Positions 51,105-60,010 of a stretch of DNA of 64,000 bases are shown here, one piece after another (positions within the stretch are counted from its first letter, which is position 1; every line of letters starts with the position of its first letter). Source of the DNA: Collimonas sp. OK607 (GTDB taxonomy: Bacteria > Pseudomonadota > Gammaproteobacteria > Burkholderiales > Burkholderiaceae_D); NCBI RefSeq assembly GCF_900111995.1, contig NZ_FOKF01000004.1, positions 1 to 64,000 of the forward strand, in the 5' to 3' direction. Below the pieces are notes generated by a model, which searched no databases, was not told the origin of the DNA, and worked only from the letters and a program-made list of their open reading frames with translations. The translations under genes and the position numbers were made by a program.

Positions 51105-52772
51105 ATGAAGCAGAAGTATCTTGTCGAGCCTGACGCGTCCGTGTCGCCGAATTCACCAAACGCCTTGCCGATGACCTTGCCGCAACTGTTGCGAGACGCT
51201 GCTGGCAGGTATTCGACGCAGCCGGCGATTGTAGACGGCGCTGTCACCCTGAGCTACGGCGGCCTGATGCAGGCTGCGGAAGAGGCCGCACGGGCGCTGC
51301 TTGCACTGGGTGTAGGCGAAGGCGACCGAGTGGCGATCTGGGCGCCGAACATGCTCGAATGGATCGTGGCGGCCTGCGCCACGCATTGCGCCGGCGCGGT
51401 CATGGTGCCGATCAACACCCGGATGAAAGGCGATGAAGCTGCCGATATCCTGGAGCGCAGCGAGGCTAAGGTGCTGTTTTGCATCGGCGATTTTCTGGGG
51501 CAATATTATCCATCCCTGCTTGATGCTGTACGCCCGGCGACATTGCAGCATATCGTCGTCATAGGCACCGGCCAGGTTCGCGCAGAACGGAACGAAATAA
51601 GTTTGCGGGATTTTCAGGCGCTGGCGTCCCGGGTGCCAGTGGCACGCGTGCAGGAGCGTGAAGCCGCGTTGCATGAAAACAGTGTCGCCGACCTGATGTT
51701 TACCTCTGGCACGACCGGTCGTCCCAAAGGTGTGGTGGCAGCGCACGGCGCCATGATCCGCGCTTTCAGCGAATGGTCGAAAGTGACTGGACTGACCGCT
51801 GGCGACCGTTATCTGATCATTAATCCATTTTTCCATACATTCGGCTACAAAGCCGGCTGGGTTGCAGCATTTATTCAGGGTGCAACTGTTTACCCGCATC
51901 AGGTGTTCGATGCCGATGTCGTCCTGCAACGCATCGCCACGGATCGCATCAGCTTTTTACCCGGACCGCCGGCTTTGTTCCTCAGCATGCTGGCGCATCC
52001 CGAACTGAAGCAATTTGATCTCGCTTCGCTCAGAGTGGCTTGCACCGGTGCCGCCACGGTGCCGCCGATACTGATTACGCGCATGCGCGAAGAACTGGGT
52101 TTCGATGTCGTTACCACTGCGTACGGCCTGACCGAATGCGGTGGCTGCGCAACCTTGTGCGATCCGACGGATAGCGTGGAGACCATCGCCGGCACCTGCG
52201 GCAAGGCCTTGCCCGGGACCGAGGTGCGTTGCGCCGACGAGCAAGGCAAGACCGTGCCGACAGGCCAACCGGGCGAGGTTTTGTTGCGGGGATATCACGT
52301 GATGCAGGGCTATTTCAACGATGAAGAAGCCACCAGGGAAACCATAGACAGCGATGGCTGGCTGCACACCGGCGATATCGGCGTGATGGACGAGCGCGGG
52401 TATTTGCGCATTACCGACCGCCTGAAAGACATGTTTATCGTCGGCGGCTTCAATTGCTACCCGGCTGAAGTGGAACGCATCCTTGCTGCCCACCCGGCGA
52501 TTGCCCAGGTTGCCGTAGTGGGGGTGCCGGACGAGCGTATGGGCGAGGTTGGTTGCGCCTGCGTGATTCCAAGGTCGGGAATGACGGTTTCGGCCGACGA
52601 CCTGCGCGCATGGTCACGCGAACGCATGGCGAATTACAAGGTGCCGCGCTACGTACTGAGCGTTGACGTATTTCCTGTCAATGCTTCAAATAAAGTGTTG
52701 AAACGACAATTGGCGGAGACCGCTGCGCTGCGCGTTTCTGAAGCGCAGCAACCATCCGGCGCGCCTGGCTGA
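51105..52772 (+). CDS. fadD3: HIP-CoA synthetase, FadD3 type
   Basis: A 555-residue adenylate-forming ligase that resembles FadD3: the P-loop [13 protein letters not shown], the substrate-side [44 protein letters not shown], and the catalytic Lys near the C-terminus ([11 protein letters not shown]). FadD3 activates HIP, the C/D-ring acid released by HsaD, and so starts the ipd pathway. ATG 51105 follows GAGAGAG and lies 10 bp after kshB; the longer open frame overlaps kshB out of frame. It ends the plus-strand operon. Confidence 0.92.
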   Translation: MKQKYLVEPDASVSPNSPNALPMTLPQLLRDAAGRYSTQPAIVDGAVTLSYGGLMQAAEEAARALLALGVGEGDRVAIWAPNMLEWIVAACATHCAGAVMVPINTRMKGDEAADILERSEAKVLFCIGDFLGQYYPSLLDAVRPATLQHIVVIGTGQVRAERNEISLRDFQALASRVPVARVQEREAALHENSVADLMFTSGTTGRPKGVVAAHGAMIRAFSEWSKVTGLTAGDRYLIINPFFHTFGYKAGWVAAFIQGATVYPHQVFDADVVLQRIATDRISFLPGPPALFLSMLAHPELKQFDLASLRVACTGAATVPPILITRMREELGFDVVTTAYGLTECGGCATLCDPTDSVETIAGTCGKALPGTEVRCADEQGKTVPTGQPGEVLLRGYHVMQGYFNDEEATRETIDSDGWLHTGDIGVMDERGYLRITDRLKDMFIVGGFNCYPAEVERILAAHPAIAQVAVVGVPDERMGEVGCACVIPRSGMTVSADDLRAWSRERMANYKVPRYVLSVDVFPVNASNKVLKRQLAETAALRVSEAQQPSGAPG

Positions 52773-52798
52773 GGCCGGTTGGCGATATCCGTACCGTC

Positions 52799-52818
52799 GT
52801 TAGTCTTATCGGACGATG
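52799..52818 (+). promoter_or_regulatory. Island dyad, site 10 (SDR/dehydratase operon promoter)
   Basis: GTTAGTCT-tatc-GGACGATG, followed after 20 bp by TACTCT (52839-52844). It differs from site 1 by one base over 20 and probably drives the operon 52923-56180. Confidence 0.72.
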
Positions 52819-52922
52819 GTAAGCGCGCGGCACCTCGCTACTCTATGTCATCACCCTGGCGTTGCCATTGCGACGCCAGAAGATCAACATGAAATCGCAC
52901 CATGACATCGGGAAAGCCAATT

Positions 52923-53657
52923 ATGAAACTTGTCGGAAAAGTAGCTGTGGTCACTGGCGCAGGCCAGGGCATGGGGCGCGCCATCGCCCGCCTGTTTGCC
53001 CAGGAGGGCGCCATCGTGATCGGTGTCGACCTGAAGCGGGAAAGCGTGGAAGAGACGTTTTCGGGAATCGATGAAAAATGCCTGGCGCGCAGCCTAGATG
53101 TAACGAATAGCGAAGACGTGAAGTGCCTGTTCGACGAGGCGGTCCTGAAATACGGACGTGTCGATGTTGTCGTCAACAGCGCCGGTATCGGCTCGGTAGA
53201 CGCACTGGTGGACACGTCGGATGAGAGCTGGGCACGCGTGACCGGCGTCAACCTGACCGGCACGTTTTATTGTCTGCGGGAAGCGGTGCGCAGCATGAAG
53301 GCGACTACGACTCCCGGTTCTGTCATCAATATCTCCAGCACCGCGGCGCTGACCGGCGAAGGGCCGGCGCACTATTGTGCTTCCAAGGCGGCAGTGATGG
53401 GACTGACACGCAGCGCGGCGCGCGAGGTGGCTGCGCTCGGCATCCGTATCAACACGATTGTTCCAGGCCCGACAAATACTCCGATGATGAAAGGTATTCC
53501 CGATGAATGGACCGAAGCCATCATCAAGGGTGTGCCGATGGGGCGCATGGCGATGCCGGAAGAAATCGCCAGCGTCGCGCTGTTCCTGGCATGCGGCGAC
53601 AGTTCGTTCGTGACCGGCCAGAACATCGCCGTCAACGGCGGCATGGCATTCATTTAA
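52923..53657 (+). CDS. SDR dehydrogenase, first gene of the hydroxyl-processing operon
   Basis: A 244-residue classical SDR with TGAGQGMGRAIA, a variant NSAG in place of NNAG, ISSTAALTGEGPAHYCASKAAV for catalysis and SFVTGQNIAVNGG near the end. ATG 52923 is preferred over 52902, since the shorter form begins immediately before the first beta strand. It is followed 10 bp later by a second SDR, a SnoaL-type protein and an Old Yellow Enzyme, so a bile-acid hydroxyl (C7 or C12) is the likely target. The exact position oxidised is unknown. Confidence 0.88.
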   Translation: MKLVGKVAVVTGAGQGMGRAIARLFAQEGAIVIGVDLKRESVEETFSGIDEKCLARSLDVTNSEDVKCLFDEAVLKYGRVDVVVNSAGIGSVDALVDTSDESWARVTGVNLTGTFYCLREAVRSMKATTTPGSVINISSTAALTGEGPAHYCASKAAVMGLTRSAAREVAALGIRINTIVPGPTNTPMMKGIPDEWTEAIIKGVPMGRMAMPEEIASVALFLACGDSSFVTGQNIAVNGGMAFI

Positions 53658-53667
53658 GGAGGCGGCG

Positions 53668-54435
53668 ATGACTACGCGATTGAAGGGCAAGGTTGCATTC
53701 ATTTCCGGCGGCGGCACCGGTATCGGCGCGGCTACCGCACTGCGGTTTGCGGAAGAAGGCGCGATCGTGGTGTTGTGCGGACGCCGCAGCGAGCCGCTCG
53801 AACAAGTGGTGGCGCAGATTATCGGCAACGGCGGCCGCGCGGAGGCAGTCCAGGCGGATGTCAGCAACGAGGCGCAGTACAGCGGCGCGATTGAAGCTGC
53901 AGCGCAGCGCCATGGCAAGCTGGACATCCTGGTCAACAATGCGATGGCTTACACCTGGGGCGGCATCACCGAGACATCGACGGAACAATGGCATGCCAAT
54001 TTCGCGACATCGGTGGACGGCACTTTTTGGGGAACCCGCGCAGCGATGAAGTTGATGCAGAAAAATGGCGGTTCCATCATCAACCTGTCGTCGATTTGCG
54101 GCACGCTCGGCACGCCGGGAATGGCTGGCTATTCGGCAGCGAAGGCGGCGATCATCAATTTTTCACGCGCCGCCGCGGCAGAAGGCGCCGCGCACGGTAT
54201 TCGCGTCAATTCGGTGATTCCAGCCGTGGTTGAAACACCGGCAACGGCGGGCATGCTGTCCGACGATGCTACGCGTAAAGGTACCGAAAAATTAATCCCG
54301 ATGGGACGCGTGGGTCAGCCGGAAGAACTGGCCAACGCCATCCTGTTCCTGGCCAGCGATGAAGCGTCGTATATCACCGGTGCGGCGCTGCCTGTGGACG
54401 GCGGCCGTTCCGCTGTGCTGGTCACTGCGCTGTAG
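53668..54435 (+). CDS. SDR dehydrogenase, second gene of the hydroxyl-processing operon
   Basis: A 255-residue SDR: GGGTGIGAATAL, NNAMAY in place of NNAG, LSSICGTLGTPGMAGYSAAKAAI with the catalytic residues, and DGGRSAV at the C-terminus. AAGGAGG precedes the ATG closely. Two SDRs in tandem could oxidise and re-reduce one position with opposite stereochemistry, as SteA/SteB do at C12 in Comamonas; that is an inference. Confidence 0.88.
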   Translation: MTTRLKGKVAFISGGGTGIGAATALRFAEEGAIVVLCGRRSEPLEQVVAQIIGNGGRAEAVQADVSNEAQYSGAIEAAAQRHGKLDILVNNAMAYTWGGITETSTEQWHANFATSVDGTFWGTRAAMKLMQKNGGSIINLSSICGTLGTPGMAGYSAAKAAIINFSRAAAAEGAAHGIRVNSVIPAVVETPATAGMLSDDATRKGTEKLIPMGRVGQPEELANAILFLASDEASYITGAALPVDGGRSAVLVTAL

Positions 54436-54456
54436 CGGTAATGGAATGCAATGTAA

Positions 54457-55098
54457 ATGGACGTAAACATGAATCTTGAAACACTGGCAGCGCGCCTGGA
54501 TCGCCTGGAATCCATTGATGAAATCCGGCAGCTGGCAGCGAAATATTCCCTGTCGCTGGACATGCGCGACATGGATGCACACGTCAACCTGTTCGCGGCG
54601 GACGTACGCGTCGGCAAGGACAAGGTAGGGCGTGCGCATTTCAAGGCATGGCAGACCGATACGCTGCGCGAGCAATTCACCGGCACATCACATCACCTCG
54701 GGCAGCACATCATTGAGTTCAAGGATGCCGATCACGCCACCGGCGTCGTATATTCGAAGAACGAGCATGAGTGCGGCGGCGAGTGGGTAATCATGCAAAT
54801 GCTGTACTGGGACGATTACGAACGGATCGACGGTCGCTGGAATTTTCGCCGCCGCCTGCCTTGCTACTGGTACGCAACCGATCTTAACAAGCCGCCGATC
54901 GGCGACTTGAAAATGCGTTGGCCGGGGCGTGCGCCTTACCCCGGCACGTTCCAGGATTTATTTCCTTCCTGGAAGGAATTCTGGGCTGAGCGCCCGGACA
55001 AGGACAGTTTGCCGGAAGTCGCAGCGCCGGCCCCATTGGAAAAGTTTCTGGATACCATGCGGCGCGGCACGTCAGCGCCGAAGATCCGGGTGAGGTAA
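54457..55098 (+). CDS. SnoaL-like protein, candidate 7-alpha-hydroxysteroid dehydratase
   Basis: A 213-residue SnoaL_4/NTF2-like protein. The cone fold begins LESIDEIRQLAAKYSLSLDMRD, where Y30 and D35 have the spacing of the catalytic Tyr-Asp pair of BaiE, the bile-acid 7-alpha-dehydratase; histidines H79, H80 and H84 follow in SHHLGQHI. Related SnoaL proteins in aerobic bile-acid degraders (Hsh2) remove water at C7 to give delta-4,6 dienes. ATG 54469 would shorten it by four residues. It stands 2 bp before an ene-reductase gene, the expected next enzyme. Confidence 0.82.
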   Translation: MDVNMNLETLAARLDRLESIDEIRQLAAKYSLSLDMRDMDAHVNLFAADVRVGKDKVGRAHFKAWQTDTLREQFTGTSHHLGQHIIEFKDADHATGVVYSKNEHECGGEWVIMQMLYWDDYERIDGRWNFRRRLPCYWYATDLNKPPIGDLKMRWPGRAPYPGTFQDLFPSWKEFWAERPDKDSLPEVAAPAPLEKFLDTMRRGTSAPKIRVR

Positions 55099-55100
55099 GC

Positions 55101-56180
55101 ATGTCTGCATTGAAATCTCTGTTTGTACCGGCGCGCTTCGGCGAACTGAAACTGGCTAACCGTATCGTGATGGCGCCGATGACGCGCAACCGCGCGCTGC
55201 CTGACGGCACGCCGAGCGACATCATGGCACAGTACTATTCGGATCGCAGCGATGCCGGCCTGATCGTCGCCGAGGGTACCTGGACCAGTGCGGTCGGCCA
55301 GGCATATTGCCGTCAGCCGGGAATTGCCACGGTGGCGCATATCGCAGGCTGGCGCAAGGTGACGGATGCCGTGCATGCGCGCGGCGGCTTGATCGTATTG
55401 CAAATCATGCATGGCGGCCGCATCGGCAGCCGGCATATCAAGCCGGAAGGCGTCGATACCGTGGCGCCGTCGGCGATCCGCGCGGCGGGGGAGGTATTTA
55501 CCGACAACGCCGGCATGCAATGCTACGACGAGCCACGCGCATTGACCACCGAAGAAGTGCGTGCCGTAGTGCAGGAGCATGCGAAGGCAGCGCTCAATGC
55601 CCGCGCCGCCGGCTTCGATGGCGTCGAACTGCACTGCACCAGCGGCTACCTGCCGATGCAGTTCCTCAGTTCCGGCAGCAATCAGCGTACCGATGAGTAT
55701 GGCGGCGATGCCAGTTCCCGCGCGCGCTTTCCCCGTGAATGCCTGCAGGCGATGGCTGAGGTGATCGGGGTTGGCCGGGTCGGTTTGCGTGTCAATCCGG
55801 GCAATACCTATAACGATACCAGTGATGAAGATTCGGCCGCCACGCATGCTGAACTGATGCGCCAGGTATCGTCTCTGGGGTTAGCCTATCTGCACGTGAT
55901 GCGGGCGCCGCTTGCCGAGATTGATGCATTCAAGCTGGCGCGTGAGAATTTCGACGGCAACCTGATTATCAACGACGGCTTCGGCGACGTCAGCGCGGCG
56001 CAGGCCTTGCATGACCGTACCGGTGATGCGGTATCGTTCGCGCGCCATTTCATTGGCAATCCTGATCTGGTGCATAGAATGCGACGCGGCATTCCGCTCG
56101 CGCGCTTTGACCGCAAGACACTGTATACCGCCGGTGCAGCGGGCTACAGCGACTATCCTTTGAGTGCGCTGGCAAAATGA
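55101..56180 (+). CDS. Old Yellow Enzyme-family ene-reductase
   Basis: A 359-residue FMN alkene reductase (OYE/NemA type) with APMTRNRA at the N-terminus, LQIMHGGRIG, FDGVELHCTSGYLPMQFLS and DEYGGDASSRARF. The usual HGAHGYLxxQF reads HCTSGYLPMQF, so the substrate-contacting His/Asn pair may be altered. It would reduce a steroid C=C, for example delta-6 after 7-dehydration. It ends the operon at a bidirectional hairpin. A general xenobiotic reductase is the alternative. Confidence 0.88.
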   Translation: MSALKSLFVPARFGELKLANRIVMAPMTRNRALPDGTPSDIMAQYYSDRSDAGLIVAEGTWTSAVGQAYCRQPGIATVAHIAGWRKVTDAVHARGGLIVLQIMHGGRIGSRHIKPEGVDTVAPSAIRAAGEVFTDNAGMQCYDEPRALTTEEVRAVVQEHAKAALNARAAGFDGVELHCTSGYLPMQFLSSGSNQRTDEYGGDASSRARFPRECLQAMAEVIGVGRVGLRVNPGNTYNDTSDEDSAATHAELMRQVSSLGLAYLHVMRAPLAEIDAFKLARENFDGNLIINDGFGDVSAAQALHDRTGDAVSFARHFIGNPDLVHRMRRGIPLARFDRKTLYTAGAAGYSDYPLSALAK

Positions 56181-56196
56181 GATAGGCGAGACAGGC

Positions 56197-56226
56197 GCGT
56201 CGGCTACCCTGACGGGTAGCCGACGC
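56197..56226. terminator. Perfect 13-bp hairpin between convergent genes
   Basis: GCGTCGGCTACCC (56197-56209) and GGGTAGCCGACGC (56214-56226), loop tgac. It touches the stop codon of the minus-strand formylglycine enzyme gene. No long T-run follows, so termination may be partial. Confidence 0.8.
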
Positions 56227-57380
56227 TATTTGCTATTTCCGCCGTCTGCATCCGCCACAAGACGGAAGCCCAGGTGGGACATGCTCGTATAAGGATCGGT
56301 GCCGCGCCTGGCGCTTGGGCGATAGCTCAGGCAATAGTCTTCGTTGCACAAGAATGATCCGCCACGCGTTACGTGCTTGGGAGCGTTGGCCGGAGTACCC
56401 GGATCGGATGAGTCGAAACTGTCGGCCGGGCCGGGCGGGTCGGTCGGCTCTCCCGCTTTTGCTTCCATCGCAAAAGCATCCTCGCGATACCAGTCAGCCA
56501 CCCATTGCCAGGCGTTGCCGGTCATATCGGAAAGGCCGTAGCCGTTGGGCGGGAACGTGCCGACGGGGCTGGTGCCGAGTGCGCCACCCGCTTTCGGATT
56601 GACCACGGGAAAAGCTTGCTGTTGTTGGCCTTGCCATACATTGGCCATCTGCTTGCCATCCGGCGCAAAATCGTTGCCCCAGGCGTAAGTCGCTTGCTCA
56701 AGTCCGCCACGTGCTGCGAACTCCCATTCGGCTTCGGTCGGCAGCCGCTTGCCGGCCCATTTGGCATAAGCCTGCGCGTCTTCATAAGACACTTGCACCA
56801 CCGGGTGATCATCCTTGCCGTCGATACTGCTGCCCGGCCCGTTCGGATGGCGCCAGTCGGCGCCGGGCGTAAAGCGCCACCACCGGGCGTAGTCATCCAG
56901 GGATACCGGGCGGTCTGTGCCGGCGAACACCATGCCGCCGGCTACCAGCATGTCGGCGGACGGCCGTGGTGTGCCGGGCGGTAACTGCACTTTCAGGGTT
57001 TCCCAGTCAGGCTTCTTCTCGGCCGTCGTGACGTAGCCGGTGGCCTCCGCAAATTTGCGGAATTGCGCATTGGTGACGTGATGCTGATCCATCCAGAAGC
57101 CGTGGACCCGTATTTTGTGTGCGGGCCGTTCGTTGGGTTGCGCGAGCTTGCTGTCGCTGCCCATCAGGAATTCGCCGGCCGGCACCCACATCGTGCCCTT
57201 GGGGCCGATGACCCCATCACCGGCGACGATGCGAGGCGCCTCCGGCGCATACGTCTTTCCGGACTCGCGGGACGAACCAATACCGACACCGATAACCAAG
57301 GCGGTTGTGACGATTGCGGCTGCAATCGCGAATTTTCTCCTGCCAGAGAATCGGTCGACCGTACTTTTCATGTTGTCCAT
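56226..57380 (-). CDS. Formylglycine-generating enzyme (sulfatase-modifying factor), exported or membrane-anchored
   Basis: A 384-residue FGE/SUMF1-family protein that converts the active-site Cys of a sulfatase to formylglycine. The FGE fold is clear (GEFLMGSD, RLPTEAEWEFAARGG, TGNAWQWVADWY) and the catalytic cysteine pair is conserved as C-x4-C in GGSFLCNEDYC. Residues about 15-35 (FAIAAAIVTTALVIGVGIG) are a signal anchor, so the enzyme should face the periplasm. That is unusual, since most bacterial FGEs are cytosolic. It is divergent from the arylsulfatase gene it presumably serves, with two dyad sites between. ATG 57371 is an alternative start. Confidence 0.9.
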   Translation of the reverse strand: MDNMKSTVDRFSGRRKFAIAAAIVTTALVIGVGIGSSRESGKTYAPEAPRIVAGDGVIGPKGTMWVPAGEFLMGSDSKLAQPNERPAHKIRVHGFWMDQHHVTNAQFRKFAEATGYVTTAEKKPDWETLKVQLPPGTPRPSADMLVAGGMVFAGTDRPVSLDDYARWWRFTPGADWRHPNGPGSSIDGKDDHPVVQVSYEDAQAYAKWAGKRLPTEAEWEFAARGGLEQATYAWGNDFAPDGKQMANVWQGQQQQAFPVVNPKAGGALGTSPVGTFPPNGYGLSDMTGNAWQWVADWYREDAFAMEAKAGEPTDPPGPADSFDSSDPGTPANAPKHVTRGGSFLCNEDYCLSYRPSARRGTDPYTSMSHLGFRLVADADGGNSK

Positions 57381-57433
57381 ACCTGTCTGGAGGATTGTGA
57401 TCTCATGATTTTGGTATGTCCAGGATACCGTCG

Positions 57434-57453
57434 CATCGTCTTGGCGGACGATA
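57434..57453 (-). promoter_or_regulatory. Island dyad, site 11 (FGE promoter)
   Basis: Plus strand CATCGTCT-tggc-GGACGATA. Reading leftward, CAAAAT (57413 down to 57408) lies 20 bp away, toward the FGE gene. Confidence 0.68.
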
Positions 57454-57465
57454 GAGCAGGATCGG

Positions 57466-57485
57466 GATCACCCGTTTGGACGATG
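57466..57485 (+). promoter_or_regulatory. Island dyad, site 12 (arylsulfatase promoter)
   Basis: GATCACCC-gttt-GGACGATG, 32 bp (three helical turns) from site 11, with its perfect arm facing the sulfatase. The hexamer at the standard distance is weak (AATGCT, 57506-57511). Confidence 0.6.
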
Positions 57486-57567
57486 TCCTGTGTGCCTTGA
57501 AATGCAATGCTGAATAAAAAATCAGGTGGAAAACAGTGTGGTTTTTCGCCAATAAAGGAGACTGCGG

Positions 57568-59952
57568 ATGAAACGACGTTTGATGCTGACCACTTTGGCA
57601 GCGGGAATTCTGGAACTGGCCATACTTGCAGCGCCCGCGCACGCAGAGGGGCAGCAGAATCAGGGATTGCCGGAAACCGGTCTTGTCCTGCCCATGCCAG
57701 CACCAAAATCGACTGCAGTAATTGGCCGTACCTTTAAAGATTCGGTACCGCCCAAGATTCAAATCACGCGGCCCCCGGCAGGTGCTCCCAATGTGGTGGT
57801 GGTACTGCTTGATGACGTCGGTTTCGGCGCAGCGGGCACCTTTGGCGGATTGATTCCTACGCCGACACTCGACCAGCTGGCGCACCAGGGTCTTCGCTAC
57901 AATCGTTTCCATACCACCGCGATGTGCTCTCCTTCGCGGGCGTCACTGCTCACCGGGCGTAATCCGCATGCGGTCGGCTCGGGTGTGGTGGGTGAGCTCA
58001 GTACCAGCTACGACGGCTATGTCGGGATGATACCGAAGAGTGCCGCCACGCTCGCCGAGGTCTTGCGTCAACATGGATACAGCACCTCGGCATGGGGCAA
58101 GTGGCATAACACGCCGATATGGGAAACCTCGGCGACCGGGCCTTTCGACCATTGGCCGACCGGAGAGGGCTTCGAGAAATTCTACGGCTTTCTCGGTGGT
58201 GCGATGGATCAGTACGAACCCGATCTATACGACAACACTACACCGGTACGGCGTCCAGCCAAACCTGGCTACCATCTCACCGAAGATCTAGCGGACCATG
58301 CCATCGCCTGGATGCAGTTGCAAAAATCGGTATCTCCGGACAAGCCTTTCCTTGTGTATTTTGCGCCGGGAGGAACCCACTCGCCATTGCAGGTGCCCAA
58401 GCCCTGGATCGAACGTTTCAAAGGACAGTTCGATCAAGGCTGGGATGAAGTCCGCAAGCAAATCTTTGCACGCCAGAAGCAACTGGGCGTGATTCCTGCC
58501 GATGCAGTCCTGACGCCGCGTCCCAAGGAATTGCCGGCGTGGGATAGCCAGACTGCGGATCAAAAGAAAATCTCGGCGCGGCTGATGGAAACCTATGCCG
58601 GATTCCTTGCGCATACCGATGCCCAGGTCGGACGCCTGGTCGAGACATTGCAGCAGATGAGGCAATTCGATAACACCTTGTTCATTTATGTGGTGGGCGA
58701 TAACGGCGCAAGCGGCGAGGGCGGCTTGCACGGGCACTTCAACGAAACTGACGGCTTCAACGGCGTGCCGGAAGATCCTGCAGCGATCGTCAAGCGATTG
58801 GATGAAATCGGCGGCCCCGGCTCGTACTCTCACTATCCTGCAGGCTGGGCCTGGGCCATGGATACGCCGTTCCAGTGGATGAAGCAGGTGGCGTCGCATT
58901 TTGGCGGTACCCGCAACCCGATGGTCGTCACCTGGCCGAAGTACATACGCGAGCCAGGTGGATTGCGGTCGCAGTTTTCGAATATCAGCGACCTGATGCC
59001 GACGATTCTAGAGGCCGCCCATATACCGGCGCCAGCGATGGTGAACGGCGTCGTCCAGCAGCCGGTCGACGGCCACAGCTTGCTGTACAGCCTGAATGAC
59101 AGCAAGGCCGCCAGCCGGGACCGGGTCCAGTATTTCGAGATGCTCGGCAATCGCGGCATGTATCGCGATGGCTGGATGGCTTCGACCACGCCAAGCCGGA
59201 TGCCATGGAACATCCTGGGATGGGGCCCTAGCGCACTGGGCAAGGAGAAATGGGAGCTCTATCACGTAGATAAGGATTTCACCCAGGCGCATGATCTGGC
59301 AACGCAGAATCCCGAAAAACTGCAGGAACTGCAGAATCTGTTTTGGACCGAGGCTGAAAAAAATAAAGTCTTGCCGCTGGATGACCGTTTTATCGAACGC
59401 CTGTCGCTGACCAATGACGCCGGCCAGTCCGTGCGTCCGAGTCTGACTGCCGGCCGCAGCAGCTTTGCTTATTACCAGGGGGCGGTTTCGATTAATGAAG
59501 TTAATGCGCCGAACATAAAGAATCGTTCGTATGCCATTACCGTGAATGTCGACATTCCCAAGGCGGGCGCGGAAGGTGTGCTGGTAGCTGAAGGCAGTGC
59601 AACCACCGGGTGGTCGTTGTATGTGAATAAGGATGGCGCGCCGGCATACACCTACGTGTTCGACAATAAGCGCACCACCATTACCGGGCCTCAACGCCTG
59701 CAGGCGGGCAAAGGGGCGATTCGTTTCGAATTCAGTTACGACGGCGGAGGGCGCGGCAAGGGCGGCGCCGGCAAGCTTTTGGTTGACGGCCAGGCGGTTG
59801 GCGAGGCGCGGATCGACAGGACCGTTCCCAATACTTTTTCCTTTAATGAGACGTTCGACGTGGGTACCGATACCAAGTCACCCGTTGGCGACTATCCGCG
59901 GGACTATACGTTCAACGGGAAGATCGACAAAGTTGCTATCGACTTGAAATGA
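57568..59952 (+). CDS. Arylsulfatase, secreted, possibly steroid sulfatase
   Basis: A 794-residue type I sulfatase with a signal peptide ending near AHA-EG (residue 26). The formylglycine site is C120 in C-S-P-S-R-A, the metal-binding pair D82-D83 lies in LLDDVGFGAAG, and the DNGASGEGG segment supplies further ligands. After the catalytic domains (to about 560) comes a beta-rich extension of about 200 residues resembling a lectin-like jelly roll (GGGRGKGGAGKLLVDGQAVGEARI), giving a protein longer than many arylsulfatases. It would release sulfate from sulfated bile acids or steroid hormones in the envelope. AAAGGAGA lies upstream. Substrate inferred from context. Confidence 0.93.
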   Translation: MKRRLMLTTLAAGILELAILAAPAHAEGQQNQGLPETGLVLPMPAPKSTAVIGRTFKDSVPPKIQITRPPAGAPNVVVVLLDDVGFGAAGTFGGLIPTPTLDQLAHQGLRYNRFHTTAMCSPSRASLLTGRNPHAVGSGVVGELSTSYDGYVGMIPKSAATLAEVLRQHGYSTSAWGKWHNTPIWETSATGPFDHWPTGEGFEKFYGFLGGAMDQYEPDLYDNTTPVRRPAKPGYHLTEDLADHAIAWMQLQKSVSPDKPFLVYFAPGGTHSPLQVPKPWIERFKGQFDQGWDEVRKQIFARQKQLGVIPADAVLTPRPKELPAWDSQTADQKKISARLMETYAGFLAHTDAQVGRLVETLQQMRQFDNTLFIYVVGDNGASGEGGLHGHFNETDGFNGVPEDPAAIVKRLDEIGGPGSYSHYPAGWAWAMDTPFQWMKQVASHFGGTRNPMVVTWPKYIREPGGLRSQFSNISDLMPTILEAAHIPAPAMVNGVVQQPVDGHSLLYSLNDSKAASRDRVQYFEMLGNRGMYRDGWMASTTPSRMPWNILGWGPSALGKEKWELYHVDKDFTQAHDLATQNPEKLQELQNLFWTEAEKNKVLPLDDRFIERLSLTNDAGQSVRPSLTAGRSSFAYYQGAVSINEVNAPNIKNRSYAITVNVDIPKAGAEGVLVAEGSATTGWSLYVNKDGAPAYTYVFDNKRTTITGPQRLQAGKGAIRFEFSYDGGGRGKGGAGKLLVDGQAVGEARIDRTVPNTFSFNETFDVGTDTKSPVGDYPRDYTFNGKIDKVAIDLK

Positions 59953-60010
59953 AAGCACGCTCTGGTGCGCTGTTACAGCGTTCTTTCCAAACCATTATCG
60001 AGGAATAGAA

